Part shown: piece after piece, positions 20,087 to 28,794 of the stretch
Layout: each line of letters opens with the position of its first letter
Numbering within the stretch: position 1 is the stretch's first letter
From: CAVQRC01 sp963715045
Lineage (GTDB): Bacteria > Planctomycetota > Planctomycetia > Pirellulales > Lacipirellulaceae
Assembly (NCBI GenBank): GCA_963715045.1
Contig: CAVQRC010000020.1
Coordinates: 61,896 to 125,895, forward strand
Direction: 5' to 3'
DNA: 64,000 bases
Position numbers and translations under genes: made by a program
Notes under the pieces: generated by a model
Databases searched by the model: none
Told to the model about the DNA's origin: nothing
What the model saw: the letters and a program-made list of their open reading frames with translations, nothing else

Positions 20087-21625
20087 ATGCCACTTCGCCA
20101 GCCCCAAGCACTGCCGCCGCATCTCGTCGAGATTCAACACGAGATGGAAGGCTACGCGCGCGATTACGGGCTGGACTTCTTCCCCACGATTTTCGAGCTC
20201 ATCGATGCCGACCAGCTCAACGCGATTGCCGCGCTGGGCGGGTTTCCCACCCGCTATCCGCATTGGCGGTTCGGGATGGAGTACGAAAAGCTCTCCAAGG
20301 GGTACCACTACGGTCTGCAGAAGATCTACGAGATGGTGATCAACAACGACCCGTGCTACGCCTACCTCATGAACAGCAACGGGCTTGTCGATCAGAAGAT
20401 GGTCATCGCCCACGTTTACGGGCACTGCGACTTCTTCAAGAACAACTACTGGTTCAGCCAGACCAATCGCAAAATGATGGACGAGATGGCCAATCACGGC
20501 AATCGGATCCGTCGCTATATGGACGACGTGGGCGTGGAAGAGGTCGAACAGTTCGTCGACTGCTGCCTGAGTATCGAGGACCTGATCGATCTTCACTCGC
20601 CGTTCATCAAGCGCCGCGAAGACGAGGATAAGTACGCGTTTCACGAAGAGACTCCCCCCAGGGCGATCGAGCTGGAGAAGTTCCGGGCCAAGAACTACAT
20701 GGACCCCTACGTCAATCCTCCGGCCGTGCTGGCCGAAAGGGCGCAGCGGAAGCAGGAACTGCTCGATGAACAAGTGACGTTCCCTGCTTCTCCCGAGCGT
20801 GACGTCATGCTGTTTCTCCTCCAATACGGGCGTCTCAAGCCATGGCAGGCGGATGTGCTCTCGATCATCCGCGACGAGGCCTACTACTTCGCCCCGCAGG
20901 GCCAGACCAAGATCATGAACGAAGGTTGGGCCAGTTACTGGCACTCCACGATCATGACTCGCAAGGGTCTGAACGATAAGGAAATCATCAACTACTGCCG
21001 GCACCACAGCGGGACGATGGCCAGCTCTCCGACCCAGCTCAACCCTTACAAGCTCGGCATCGAGCTGTTTCGCGACATCGAAGATCGCTGGAACCGAGGT
21101 CAGTTCGGCAAAGAGTGGGACGATTGCGACGACTATCAGACACGCCGCTCGTGGGATACCCAGGCCGGCCTGGGCCGCGAAAAGATCTTTGAAGTCCGCA
21201 TGATCCACAACGATTTGACCTTCATCGATGAGTTTCTCACGCTCGACTTCGTACGCGATCACAAACTATTCAAGTTCGGCTACAACGATTCGACCGCGTA
21301 CTACGAAATCGAGAGCCGGGAGTTTCCCAAAGTGAAGCAGCAACTCCTGGCCAGCCTGACCAACATGGGCCGTCCTCAGATCTCCGTGGTCGACGGCAAC
21401 TACAAGAATCGCGGTGAGCTCCTCCTCAGGCACGCGTTCAACGGCGTGGAACTGAAAATGGACTACGCCCGCGACGCACTGATCAACCTGCAGACACTGT
21501 GGGGACGGCCTGTCCATGTCGAAACGGTTCTCGATGAAAAGCAGGCGCGGATTTCATTCGATGGCAGCGAACACGCGATTGAGCATGGTGAGAAAGTTGA
21601 CCTTCTTGAAGAGGTGGCCCGATGA
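20087..21625 (+). CDS. spoVR: SpoVR family protein (YcgB)
   Basis: A 512-residue SpoVR/YcgB protein with the strongly conserved blocks RYPHWRFGMEYEKLSKGY, MVIAHVYGHCDFFKNN and MNEGWASYWH. The His- and Glu-rich motifs suggest a metallohydrolase-like fold. It is needed for spore cortex formation in Bacillus; in non-sporulating bacteria it forms a stress module with PrkA and YeaH. GAGG lies just upstream of ATG 20087. It overlaps the next gene by 4 bp, which suggests translational coupling. Confidence 0.95.
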   Translation: MPLRQPQALPPHLVEIQHEMEGYARDYGLDFFPTIFELIDADQLNAIAALGGFPTRYPHWRFGMEYEKLSKGYHYGLQKIYEMVINNDPCYAYLMNSNGLVDQKMVIAHVYGHCDFFKNNYWFSQTNRKMMDEMANHGNRIRRYMDDVGVEEVEQFVDCCLSIEDLIDLHSPFIKRREDEDKYAFHEETPPRAIELEKFRAKNYMDPYVNPPAVLAERAQRKQELLDEQVTFPASPERDVMLFLLQYGRLKPWQADVLSIIRDEAYYFAPQGQTKIMNEGWASYWHSTIMTRKGLNDKEIINYCRHHSGTMASSPTQLNPYKLGIELFRDIEDRWNRGQFGKEWDDCDDYQTRRSWDTQAGLGREKIFEVRMIHNDLTFIDEFLTLDFVRDHKLFKFGYNDSTAYYEIESREFPKVKQQLLASLTNMGRPQISVVDGNYKNRGELLLRHAFNGVELKMDYARDALINLQTLWGRPVHVETVLDEKQARISFDGSEHAIEHGEKVDLLEEVAR

Positions 21626-22095
21626 GCATCAGCACTTCTTTGCTCCAGCAATTACCCGGTACGCTTACCAGTGAGCAGGAGGTCGTCGTCCCGTACCCGC
21701 ATGGCGACTTGAAGTGCCGCCTGGCCTCGGCGGATTCGTTGGCCGTCTCGATGCTCAACCTGCGTCTGGAGACGAGCGAGCTCGCTGCTGCGTCGATCGA
21801 TCGGCTGCAGCAGGTCAGTCAGGAACTCACCAATCGCATCACCTATCTGTTGGAACCGATCGGGCCCATCGAAGTCGACATGGACAAGTGCGTGGTGCAA
21901 CTTCGCAGTATGCCGCCCGCGAAGGATGGCGATGCGACCTCTTACTACGAACTGCTCGTCGAGGCCGGGGGCTGTCTCTCTCTGATCCGCTATCGCCAGA
22001 CCGACCAGCCTCCTCGCGAAGCGATCACGGCGACGCTCACCCGGGAAGTCCTGGCCCGACTCGTCGACGATATGGTCGCGGCAGTCAAGGTCTGA
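21622..22095 (+). CDS. Hypothetical protein coupled to spoVR
   Basis: 157 residues, starting with an ATGA overlap at the spoVR stop, so probably translated with it. It is soluble and predicted alpha/beta, with no signal peptide. A central segment (ELTNRITYLLEPIGPIEVD) resembles proteins that carry small mixed domains, but I cannot name it. Being last in the prkA operon suggests a role in the same stress system. Confidence 0.7.
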   Translation: MSISTSLLQQLPGTLTSEQEVVVPYPHGDLKCRLASADSLAVSMLNLRLETSELAAASIDRLQQVSQELTNRITYLLEPIGPIEVDMDKCVVQLRSMPPAKDGDATSYYELLVEAGGCLSLIRYRQTDQPPREAITATLTREVLARLVDDMVAAVKV

Positions 22096-22317
22096 CCGGC
22101 AGCAGGCGGCTCATTGCGGTCCGAGGCCCATTCTGTAGGGTCGCTGTGATACAAGCCTGCACGATCTTGTGTTCCGAGCAAGAATTCTTGCAGCTGCAGC
22201 CGCTTCTCTGTGATCTCTGCTCTCTCCTGTGCACCGGCAGCTAAGGACGGTGCTCTCCCGGACGCCAATTCAAAGCGTCTTGCCGATCCAAACACGATCA
22301 CCGAAACTCATGCAACA

Positions 22318-22378
22318 CTAAATCACAAATGACAATCACCAAATTACAAACAAATCTCAATTCAAAAAAAGTCAAATC
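22318..22378. repeat. A-rich interspersed element (copy 1)
   Basis: An A/C-rich tract (TAAATCACAAATGACAATCA onward) that closely matches 45946-46004. Both end in CAAACAAATCTCAAT followed by an A-run and GTCAAA, and both are soon followed by a GTCCCA-type tandem array. Composition is sharply different from the GC-rich surroundings. Confidence 0.65.
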
Positions 22379-22381
22379 CCA

Positions 22382-22469
22382 AGAGTCCCAGAGTCCCAGA
22401 GTCCCAGAGTCCCAGAGTCCCAGAGTCCCAGAGTCCCAGAGTCCCAGAGTCCCAGAGTCCCAGAGTCCC
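22382..22469. repeat. 8-bp tandem repeat, 11 perfect copies
   Basis: Eleven perfect copies of GAGTCCCA, followed by a short CACCAAC repeat up to 22501. The hemQ start lies 37 bp after the last 8-mer and has no normal ribosome site. A slippage-prone array in a 5' leader could vary expression; that is inference only. Confidence 0.9.
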
Positions 22470-22506
22470 ACCAGACCCACCAACCCACCAACCCACCAAC
22501 CGCCGC

Positions 22507-23349
22507 ATGCACCCCCACTCCCATCCCGATATCCAACCCAGCCTCGAGCCTGCCGGCGGCGGCTGGCATTGCTCGCACCTGTACTACGAATTCGATCGCG
22601 CGGCGGTGGCCGACTGCCCGCCGTCGGAACTTGGCGAAGCGATGGAAGCCTTCGCCGCTGCGGTCGATCCGGCGGATGCCTCGGCCCCCACTCGGCTGCA
22701 GGCGTCGATCGTGAGCGGTCAAAAGGCTGATTTCGGGATCATGGCGATGGATCCCAATCCGCTCCGCGTCGATGGCGTCCATCAGCGGCTGCAGTCCGGA
22801 CTCTTGGGTGGCTTGTTGCGACCGACCTACTCTTTCGTATCGGTCACCGAGATTTCCGAATATGTGCCCTCGGTCGAAGACTTTGCCGCCCAACTTGCCG
22901 CCCAGGGAGAAGAGGTCGGCAGCGACACCCACCAGGCCAAGGTCGCGAATTATGCCGCCCGACTGACGTCAATGAATAAACAGCGGCTCACGCCTGAATT
23001 CCCCGAGTGGTCTGCTACCTGCTTCTATCCCATGAACAAGAAGCGGAAGGTCGGCGAAAACTGGTTCCTGCTCACCAAGGAGGAACGCAAACGCCTGATG
23101 TCCGAACACGCCCGCAGCGGAATGCAATTTGCCGGCAGAGTGTCGCAGTTGATCACCGTCGCCCTGGGCTTTGACGACTGGGAATGGGGCGTCACGCTGT
23201 GGGCTGCCAACCCGGAATTTCTCAAGGACATCGTCTACCAGATGCGGTTCGACGAGGCGAGCGCCCGATATGCCGAATTCGGTCCGTTCTATGTCAGCTA
23301 CGTGGCAACGGCAGCCCAGATTCTCGAACATTGTCAGGTTCGGAATTGA
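22507..23349 (+). CDS. hemQ: Chlorite dismutase-family heme protein, HemQ-like (coproheme decarboxylase)
   Basis: 280 residues. The C-terminal half has the HemQ signature: a proximal-His segment SEHARSGMQFAGRVSQLIT, then GFDDWEWGVTLWA and VYQMRFDEASARYAEFGPF. Such proteins oxidatively decarboxylate coproheme to heme b in the coproporphyrin-dependent pathway; a true chlorite dismutase is unlikely. ATG 22507 follows directly after C-rich repeats. The gene meets the next one tail-to-tail with no gap (stop codons form TGATCA). Confidence 0.88.
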   Translation: MHPHSHPDIQPSLEPAGGGWHCSHLYYEFDRAAVADCPPSELGEAMEAFAAAVDPADASAPTRLQASIVSGQKADFGIMAMDPNPLRVDGVHQRLQSGLLGGLLRPTYSFVSVTEISEYVPSVEDFAAQLAAQGEEVGSDTHQAKVANYAARLTSMNKQRLTPEFPEWSATCFYPMNKKRKVGENWFLLTKEERKRLMSEHARSGMQFAGRVSQLITVALGFDDWEWGVTLWAANPEFLKDIVYQMRFDEASARYAEFGPFYVSYVATAAQILEHCQVRN

Positions 23350-24084
23350 TCAGCGTTCCCGGCGGAAGCCACCCAGCAGAGCGGCTGTCCACAACAGGAC
23401 CGCCAGGCTGGCGGTTGCCGGTTCGGGAACCGCCGTCACGCTCCCCCCGCCACTCGCCGCGATTGATTCACCGAACTCTGACTGCCAGATGAGAAAGTCG
23501 TTGCCGTCGACTGCGCCATCCCCGTTGGCGTCGCCGATCGTTCGGTCGGCAGAGTCGGTCACGCCGAAGTTCGACTGCCAGATCAGAAAATCGTCGCCAT
23601 CCACGGTGCTGTCGGAATTGAAATCGGCCATCAGGTCGATCAACGTGCCGTAGACCACGACACCAATTTGGCTGGTCTGGGTTGCCGCGTCGACAAACTC
23701 GAACACCAGGTCGGTTGATCCGCCGGGTACGAACGCTCCGACGCCCAGGTCGACGATCTGCCCCGGCCGAATGGTTGCCGAACCGAGCGTGGCTTCGGCG
23801 AATTCGTTGTCGTTGTTGGCGAGAAAGAACCAGTTGTCGTCGGGGTCGACTTCCCCTCCGTCGTTCCCGTCGTACGACGTGGCGATCGAGATCCAGTTCG
23901 TATTTTCCAGACTGCCGGATGGGGACAAGATCGAGTAACCAGCGAGTTGCAGCACGGTGGATGCGGAATTCGTCAATTCCAGGGCGCCGTCGTTCAGACG
24001 CACATTGAGCTGAGCGGCGGCCCGTGCCGACGAGCCAAAGCCGAGCGTCGCCGCCGCCGCCAGAACGAGTAAACGTGTATTCAT
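23350..24084 (-). CDS. Secreted protein with two dockerin segments and a PEP-CTERM anchor
   Basis: 244 residues: signal peptide (LVLAAAATLGFGSSARA), an Ig-like or lamin-tail-like beta region, two dockerin-type segments (DFNSDSTVDGDDFLIWQSNFG and GDANGDGAVDGNDFLIWQ) and a PEP-CTERM tail (VPEPATASLAV, a hydrophobic stretch, then FRRER). In the PEP-CTERM/exosortase system the tail directs cleavage and surface attachment. The combination is typical of planctomycete surface proteins. It is convergent with hemQ without a gap. Confidence 0.85.
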   Translation of the reverse strand: MNTRLLVLAAAATLGFGSSARAAAQLNVRLNDGALELTNSASTVLQLAGYSILSPSGSLENTNWISIATSYDGNDGGEVDPDDNWFFLANNDNEFAEATLGSATIRPGQIVDLGVGAFVPGGSTDLVFEFVDAATQTSQIGVVVYGTLIDLMADFNSDSTVDGDDFLIWQSNFGVTDSADRTIGDANGDGAVDGNDFLIWQSEFGESIAASGGGSVTAVPEPATASLAVLLWTAALLGGFRRER

Positions 24085-24219
24085 CCAAGAACTCTTGACT
24101 CAGGTGCCAGACGTCGTTGCGAGCGGGGATACCACCCCCCCGATTACCCAAAATCCCACAGATCCGCTTTTCTTTCAACTAAGTGGCGTACGGATCCTTC
24201 GCGTTCGCTCATCCGATTA

Positions 24220-25491
24220 TCAGGGTTCTACCCCTCTTGCCAGCCGTTTTCGAAGCACATCGACCCATACCAGGCGGTGGTCCGAAGCCCTGACCGCCAT
24301 CGCTCCCGGTTCCCCCTCAACCGGCCAGAAGACGCCCGAACGCACCACGACGAGCTCCGCAGAAGGCAGCACGTAATCCACCCGCAGGTTGCCGGGGCCA
24401 CCCTGGCCGAAGGCGGCCGTGTCGAGCTGCGGCAGGCCCTGGTGATCCCGATTGTCGCTCGGATTGCTGGCTGCTGCGGCCACGGCTCCGTCGCTTCGAG
24501 GCCGCGGGTCGATACCGAGCTGCTTGCTGACGAGCAGACCCTGGATGGCCTCGGCAGACAAGGGGTCGCCGTCCGCTGGATCTGCGTTCAGATCACCTGC
24601 CACGACGAACAACGCATTCGCCGGTAGTCCGCCCCGCCGACCTGCGTCGTCGACGAGATAGAGGGATTTTCGGGGATCGATGTAATCACGCCACAACCGA
24701 ATCTCGTCGTGATTGCGACAGCCATTGCGGTTCTCTGGGCCGTCGAATACCGGTGGCGTCGGGTGGGATGCCAGCAAGTGGATGCGTGTCCGGCATCCTG
24801 ACGTTGGTCCCACATCGATCGGCAGGTCCCAGTGGCTCTTAGACGACAGCCGCAAGACCTTCAACATGCGGGCGCTGTAGAAGAGTTCGTTCGTGGCTGG
24901 ATCACGGGGCAGGCGGGCGCCGGGCATGTCGCGCCACAGGAAACGGCGAAAGGTCCTTACGCCCTCCGTTGCGATCGGGAATCGCGACAGCACGAGCATT
25001 CCATATTGCCCCGGATATTGGCCGTACCCGATCGCGTCCCCGGGCAGGTCGGACCGTCCATCCTTGTCCAGGTCCAGCCCCGTGGGAACGCCCGTATTGA
25101 CGGGTGCCAGAAAGCGATGGGCGTAGCGGATAGGTCGGCAGCCACGCTGACTTCGCTCGAGGTAACACTGCGAGAACAAAGCGGCGGCGCGACCAGACGG
25201 GTCGTAGTCGAACTCGTTGAGCAGCAGTACGTCGGGTCGCGTCCGCTGGATAACCTCGGCGATGTCGCACGCTGGCTGACATCGGCCATCTCGCAGCTCA
25301 CGCAACAATTGTCCGGAAGACTCGCGGTAGAGCGATACGTTGTAGGTCGCGAATCGTATGCACTCCCCATTGCATGTCGTCGTCTGCCAGGTGGTCGGAC
25401 CCGCCAGCGTTTCTTCGCAGCGGCCACGGTCAGGGGCCCAACTGATCTTCAGGATCACCAGGCCGGTGAGGAAGAACATGGTTCTCGACAT
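24220..25491 (-). CDS. Exported endonuclease/exonuclease/phosphatase-fold protein 1
   Basis: 423 residues with an N-terminal membrane or signal segment (MFFLTGLVILKISWA). EEP-fold motifs occur in order: FATYNVSLYR, DVLLLNEFDYDP, the metal/catalytic VVAGDLNADPADG, RVDYVLPS and a terminal ASDHRLVWVDV. The family cleaves phosphodiesters in DNA, RNA or phospholipids. I chose ATG 25491 because GAGGTG lies just upstream and the signal segment follows at once; a longer frame starts at 25848 but has no signal. Near nucleoside uptake and salvage genes, an extracellular nuclease role is likely but not proven. Confidence 0.82.
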   Translation of the reverse strand: MSRTMFFLTGLVILKISWAPDRGRCEETLAGPTTWQTTTCNGECIRFATYNVSLYRESSGQLLRELRDGRCQPACDIAEVIQRTRPDVLLLNEFDYDPSGRAAALFSQCYLERSQRGCRPIRYAHRFLAPVNTGVPTGLDLDKDGRSDLPGDAIGYGQYPGQYGMLVLSRFPIATEGVRTFRRFLWRDMPGARLPRDPATNELFYSARMLKVLRLSSKSHWDLPIDVGPTSGCRTRIHLLASHPTPPVFDGPENRNGCRNHDEIRLWRDYIDPRKSLYLVDDAGRRGGLPANALFVVAGDLNADPADGDPLSAEAIQGLLVSKQLGIDPRPRSDGAVAAAASNPSDNRDHQGLPQLDTAAFGQGGPGNLRVDYVLPSAELVVVRSGVFWPVEGEPGAMAVRASDHRLVWVDVLRKRLARGVEP

Positions 25492-25676
25492 TGACACCTC
25501 ACCGATCTTCGCTTTGCAGAGCCCCGTTCCAACCCGCGTTTGATCGACGCCGCCAAGGTCGCCGCTGTCGTCATTGGGTCGTGACGACGTCTGATTCGCG
25601 CCGCCGGGTCGCCATTGTAGAATACGCCACCACGATGTTCTCAGGCTGTCGAGTTCCTCCCGCGACTGGCATTTGC

Positions 25677-26312
25677 ATGTCTCGTGTCCACCAGGTAGAC
25701 CATCCCCTGATCCGCCGACATCTGACTCGGCTCCGCGACGAGACAACGATGCCGGTCGATTTTCGACGGCTGGTCCAGCGACTGGCGACCCTGCTTGCCT
25801 ACGAGGCCACGAAAGACTTGAAGCTTGTGGAACGTGATGTCCAGACACCTCTCGAGAAGACGACCGGGTATGAACTCGAGGGTCGAATCGGTCTGATTCC
25901 GATTCTCCGCGCCGGGCTGGGGATGGTCGATCCGGTCCTGGAACTGATTCCCTCGGCGGAAGTCTGGCATCTGGGCCTGTATCGTGACGAAGATACGGCC
26001 AAACCAGTGCAGTATTACAGTAAGCTGCCGCCGGCTAATCCGGTTGACGTGGCGTTGGTTCTTGACCCGATGCTGGCCACGGGCGGCTCCGTACGCGCGG
26101 CGCTGGCCACACTTCGCGAGTGGGGGGTCGGCTCGGTGAAGATCGTTTCGATCCTCGCCGCCAGGGCGGGCATCGAAGCGGTGGCCAGCGAGTACCCGGA
26201 GGCTCAGATCTACGTGTGCCAGATCGATCCGATTCTCAATGATCAGAAGTTTATCGTGCCGGGGCTGGGCGACGCCGGCGATCGGATTTTCAACACGGTC
26301 GCCGGCGATTAG
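25677..26312 (+). CDS. upp: Uracil phosphoribosyltransferase
   Basis: Makes UMP from uracil and PRPP. 211 residues, the normal length. It has the N-terminal HPLIRRHLTRLRD, the IPILRAGLGMV block and the PRPP-binding loop LVLDPMLATGGSV, plus YVCQIDPILN near the end. Divergent from the EEP gene, it leads a + strand run with the nucleoside transporter and hpt. The start at 25677 is the ATG that gives the family N-terminus. Confidence 0.95.
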   Translation: MSRVHQVDHPLIRRHLTRLRDETTMPVDFRRLVQRLATLLAYEATKDLKLVERDVQTPLEKTTGYELEGRIGLIPILRAGLGMVDPVLELIPSAEVWHLGLYRDEDTAKPVQYYSKLPPANPVDVALVLDPMLATGGSVRAALATLREWGVGSVKIVSILAARAGIEAVASEYPEAQIYVCQIDPILNDQKFIVPGLGDAGDRIFNTVAGD

Positions 26313-26362
26313 CCGCTCGCCGACTGTTCGCCACCACCGTACTCGTACCGCGACGTCCCAAG

Positions 26363-27655
26363 ATGCCTCCTCGTCTGATCAGCCTGCTCGGATTATTTGT
26401 GATGGTCGGACTGGCCTGGCTGATGAGTTCGCATCGTCGCCTGCCGTCCTGGCGAATCGTGATTGGAGGACTGCTGCTCCAATTTGCGTTCGCCCTGCTT
26501 ATCCTGCGTACCCCTTACGGCCAGACTTTTTTCGATGGCGTGGGCGAGTTCTTTTACGGGATGCAGGATTTTATCGACGAGGGCTCCGACTTTCTGTTCA
26601 ATTTTCGCGCGACCGCGACGCCGCTGACTGCGGAAGGCGGGCCGGCAGGTGAGGGCGTTCCGCATGCCTACCAGATGCTGGGCTCGTTCGCCTTTCGCGT
26701 ATTGCCGACGATCATTTTTTATTCGGCTTTGATGTCGATCCTGTACTACCTGGGGGTGATGCAGCTCGTGGTGCAATTCTTCGCCTGGATCATGCGATAC
26801 ACGCTTGGTACTTCGGGGGCGGAGAGCCTGTCGGCGGCGGCGAATATCTTCGTCGGGCAGACCGAAGCACCGCTGGTGATCCGGCCGTTCGTGCCGCAGA
26901 TGACGCTCTCGGAACTCAACGCCGTGATGGTGGGCGGTTTCGCGACGGTGGCCGGAGGGGTGCTCGCGGCCTACGTTTCGTTCGGGATCAATGCGGGGCA
27001 TCTGTTGACGGCGTCGGTCATCTCCGCCCCGGCGGCCCTGGTGATTGCCAAAGTCATGTTACCGGAGGTCGACACGCCCAAGACCTTCGGCACGATAAGG
27101 ATTTCCGTGGAGTCGAAGCGGGTGAATGTCATCGAAGCCGCCGCGGCCGGTACGTCGGACGGTCTGAAGCTGGCCCTGAATGTGGGCGCGATGCTGATTG
27201 CCTTCACGGCGCTGGTGGCGATGGCCGATTTCGCGGTAGGATGGGTCGGCACTCAATTCGGCTTCGAAGGCGGTCAGCTGTGGTCGCTGAGCAGACTGCT
27301 GGGTTATCTGTTTGCCCCCCTTGCGTGGGTGATGGGAATCGAATGGAGAGACTGTCTCCTGGCGGGTGAGTTACTCGGCAAGAAGACGGTCCTCAACGAG
27401 TTCATCGCTTTCCAGCAGCTCAGCGCGTGGTTGAAGCCCGATTCCGAAGTGGTACTCCAGGAGCGTTCGATCATGATCCTCACGTACGCCTTGTGCGGCT
27501 TTGCCAACTTCAGCTCGATCGGGATTCAGCTCGGAGGTATCGGTGGCATGGCCCCGGAACGGCGCGGAGACCTGGCCCGACTGGGCGTCAGGGCGATGAT
27601 CGGCGGGACGCTGGCCGCTTTCATGACAGCCTGCGTCGCCGGTATCCTGCTCTGA
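26363..27655 (+). CDS. nupC: Concentrative nucleoside transporter (NupC/CNT family)
   Basis: A 430-residue integral membrane protein with about ten hydrophobic segments. CNT family blocks are present: GQTEAPLVIRPF, ELNAVMVGGFATVAGGVLAAY and CGFANFSSIGIQLGGIG, with NEF (VLNEFIAFQQL) of the substrate region. It imports nucleosides with Na+ or H+ across the inner membrane. It is 50 bp downstream of upp and upstream of hpt, which fits nucleoside uptake for salvage. Confidence 0.92.
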   Translation: MPPRLISLLGLFVMVGLAWLMSSHRRLPSWRIVIGGLLLQFAFALLILRTPYGQTFFDGVGEFFYGMQDFIDEGSDFLFNFRATATPLTAEGGPAGEGVPHAYQMLGSFAFRVLPTIIFYSALMSILYYLGVMQLVVQFFAWIMRYTLGTSGAESLSAAANIFVGQTEAPLVIRPFVPQMTLSELNAVMVGGFATVAGGVLAAYVSFGINAGHLLTASVISAPAALVIAKVMLPEVDTPKTFGTIRISVESKRVNVIEAAAAGTSDGLKLALNVGAMLIAFTALVAMADFAVGWVGTQFGFEGGQLWSLSRLLGYLFAPLAWVMGIEWRDCLLAGELLGKKTVLNEFIAFQQLSAWLKPDSEVVLQERSIMILTYALCGFANFSSIGIQLGGIGGMAPERRGDLARLGVRAMIGGTLAAFMTACVAGILL

Positions 27656-27724
27656 CGCACGTCGTGCCGATCTTCCAGCGGCGACCTGCTTGTCTTCGCA
27701 CCCCTGATTTGTGGCCCATTCTCC

Positions 27725-28264
27725 ATGAAGCTTCTACTTTCCAAGGATGAAGTGCACGACGGCGTGTCGCGGATGGCTGCCGAGATCGCCGAGTGTTACG
27801 AAGGCAAGCAACTGACGATCGTGGGCGTGCTCACGGGCAGTCTGGTTCTGGTGGCCGATTTGATGCGGTTGATCGAATTGCCGATGCGGGTTGGTGTCAT
27901 TCAGGCGAGCAGTTATCGGGGGGCGACGACCACTCGAGGAGATCTGGCGATCAACGATGCGCTGATGCTCGACATTTCGGGCCGGGATGTACTTCTGGTC
28001 GACGACATTTTCGACACGGGACACACGCTCGTGCAGGTTCTCGAACGGATGCGGGATTTCGGCCCCCGTTCGATTCGCTCGGCGGTGCTGTTACGCAAAG
28101 AAGGTCGGCAGGAAGTTCTTGCCGAACCGGATTTTGTCGGTTTCAAGATCCCCGACGAGTTCGTCGTGGGATACGGCCTGGATTACGAAGACATGTATCG
28201 CAACCTGCCGCACGTCGCATGTCTCGAACCGCATGACCTGAAGAAGCATCGCCCTGACGCCTGA
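27725..28264 (+). CDS. hpt: Hypoxanthine phosphoribosyltransferase
   Basis: Converts hypoxanthine (and usually guanine) to IMP/GMP using PRPP. 179 residues, normal length, with VGVLTGSLVLVADLMR near the start, the PRPP loop VLLVDDIFDTGHTL and the C-terminal VVGYGLDYEDMYRNLP. It is the third gene of the upp-nupC-hpt run and convergent with cdd, 9 bp away. Adenine deaminase at 1583 would supply its substrate. Confidence 0.95.
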   Translation: MKLLLSKDEVHDGVSRMAAEIAECYEGKQLTIVGVLTGSLVLVADLMRLIELPMRVGVIQASSYRGATTTRGDLAINDALMLDISGRDVLLVDDIFDTGHTLVQVLERMRDFGPRSIRSAVLLRKEGRQEVLAEPDFVGFKIPDEFVVGYGLDYEDMYRNLPHVACLEPHDLKKHRPDA

Positions 28265-28273
28265 GCCCCATGG

Positions 28274-28711
28274 TCACTCCAGGGCATCCTGCGTGAACCG
28301 CGATCGGGTGGGAAAAATATCGCGGAGGGTGACCACTTCGATCGCGTTGCGACGACTCGTGTCGATGAGCAGTATCACGAGGTCGTCGGAGAACTCACCG
28401 AGGAACTGCCGGCACGCGCCACAGGGGTAGACGCCGCCACTGCTGGCCACCGCAATCGCAGCGAACCGTCGGTCGCCCGCGGAAATCGCCGCACCGACGG
28501 CCACCCGCTCGGCACAAATCGTGAGGCCGTACGACGCATTCTCGATGTTGACCCCCGTGTAGAGATTTCCCTCGCTGGAAAGCAACGCGACTCCCACCAG
28601 AAACTTCGAATACGGCGCATAGGCACGCTGTTGTGCATCAACGGCGGCAGCAGTCAGTCGGTCACGCGTGCTGGGATCCACGAGAAGCTCATCCAGAGTG
28701 ACCTGTCCCAC
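28274..28711 (-). CDS. cdd: Cytidine deaminase
   Basis: Deaminates cytidine and deoxycytidine. 145 residues of the tetrameric type, with the zinc motifs CAERVA (His-to-Cys form) and PCGACRQ. The N-terminal GTG at 28711 lies within a dispersed repeat: the GTGGGACAGGT word there also occurs in repeat copy A. An internal GTG, about 10 codons on, could be the start instead. It is the last gene of the minus-strand nucleoside cluster, downstream of deoA. Confidence 0.92.
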   Translation of the reverse strand: MGQVTLDELLVDPSTRDRLTAAAVDAQQRAYAPYSKFLVGVALLSSEGNLYTGVNIENASYGLTICAERVAVGAAISAGDRRFAAIAVASSGGVYPCGACRQFLGEFSDDLVILLIDTSRRNAIEVVTLRDIFPTRSRFTQDALE

Positions 28712-28758
28712 GGCCAGCGAATTCGGTAGCTGCGGCCAATTCTGGGATCGGCTCTAAG
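28702..28758. repeat. Dispersed intergenic repeat, copy B (overlaps cdd start)
   Basis: CTGTCCCACGGCCAGCGAA through GGGATCGGCTCTAAG matches copies at 5998-6165 and 34625-34740. It is shorter than the others. Its left edge carries the GTG used as the possible start of cdd. Confidence 0.6.
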
Positions 28759-28794
28759 TTGCGTGTCACTCAGTCAGATTCTAGCGAAGGGTAC

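Noticed and set aside
22382..22469. CRISPR-like array at the GAGTCCCA repeat
   Set aside because: An 8-bp perfect tandem repeat without spacers is a microsatellite-type array.
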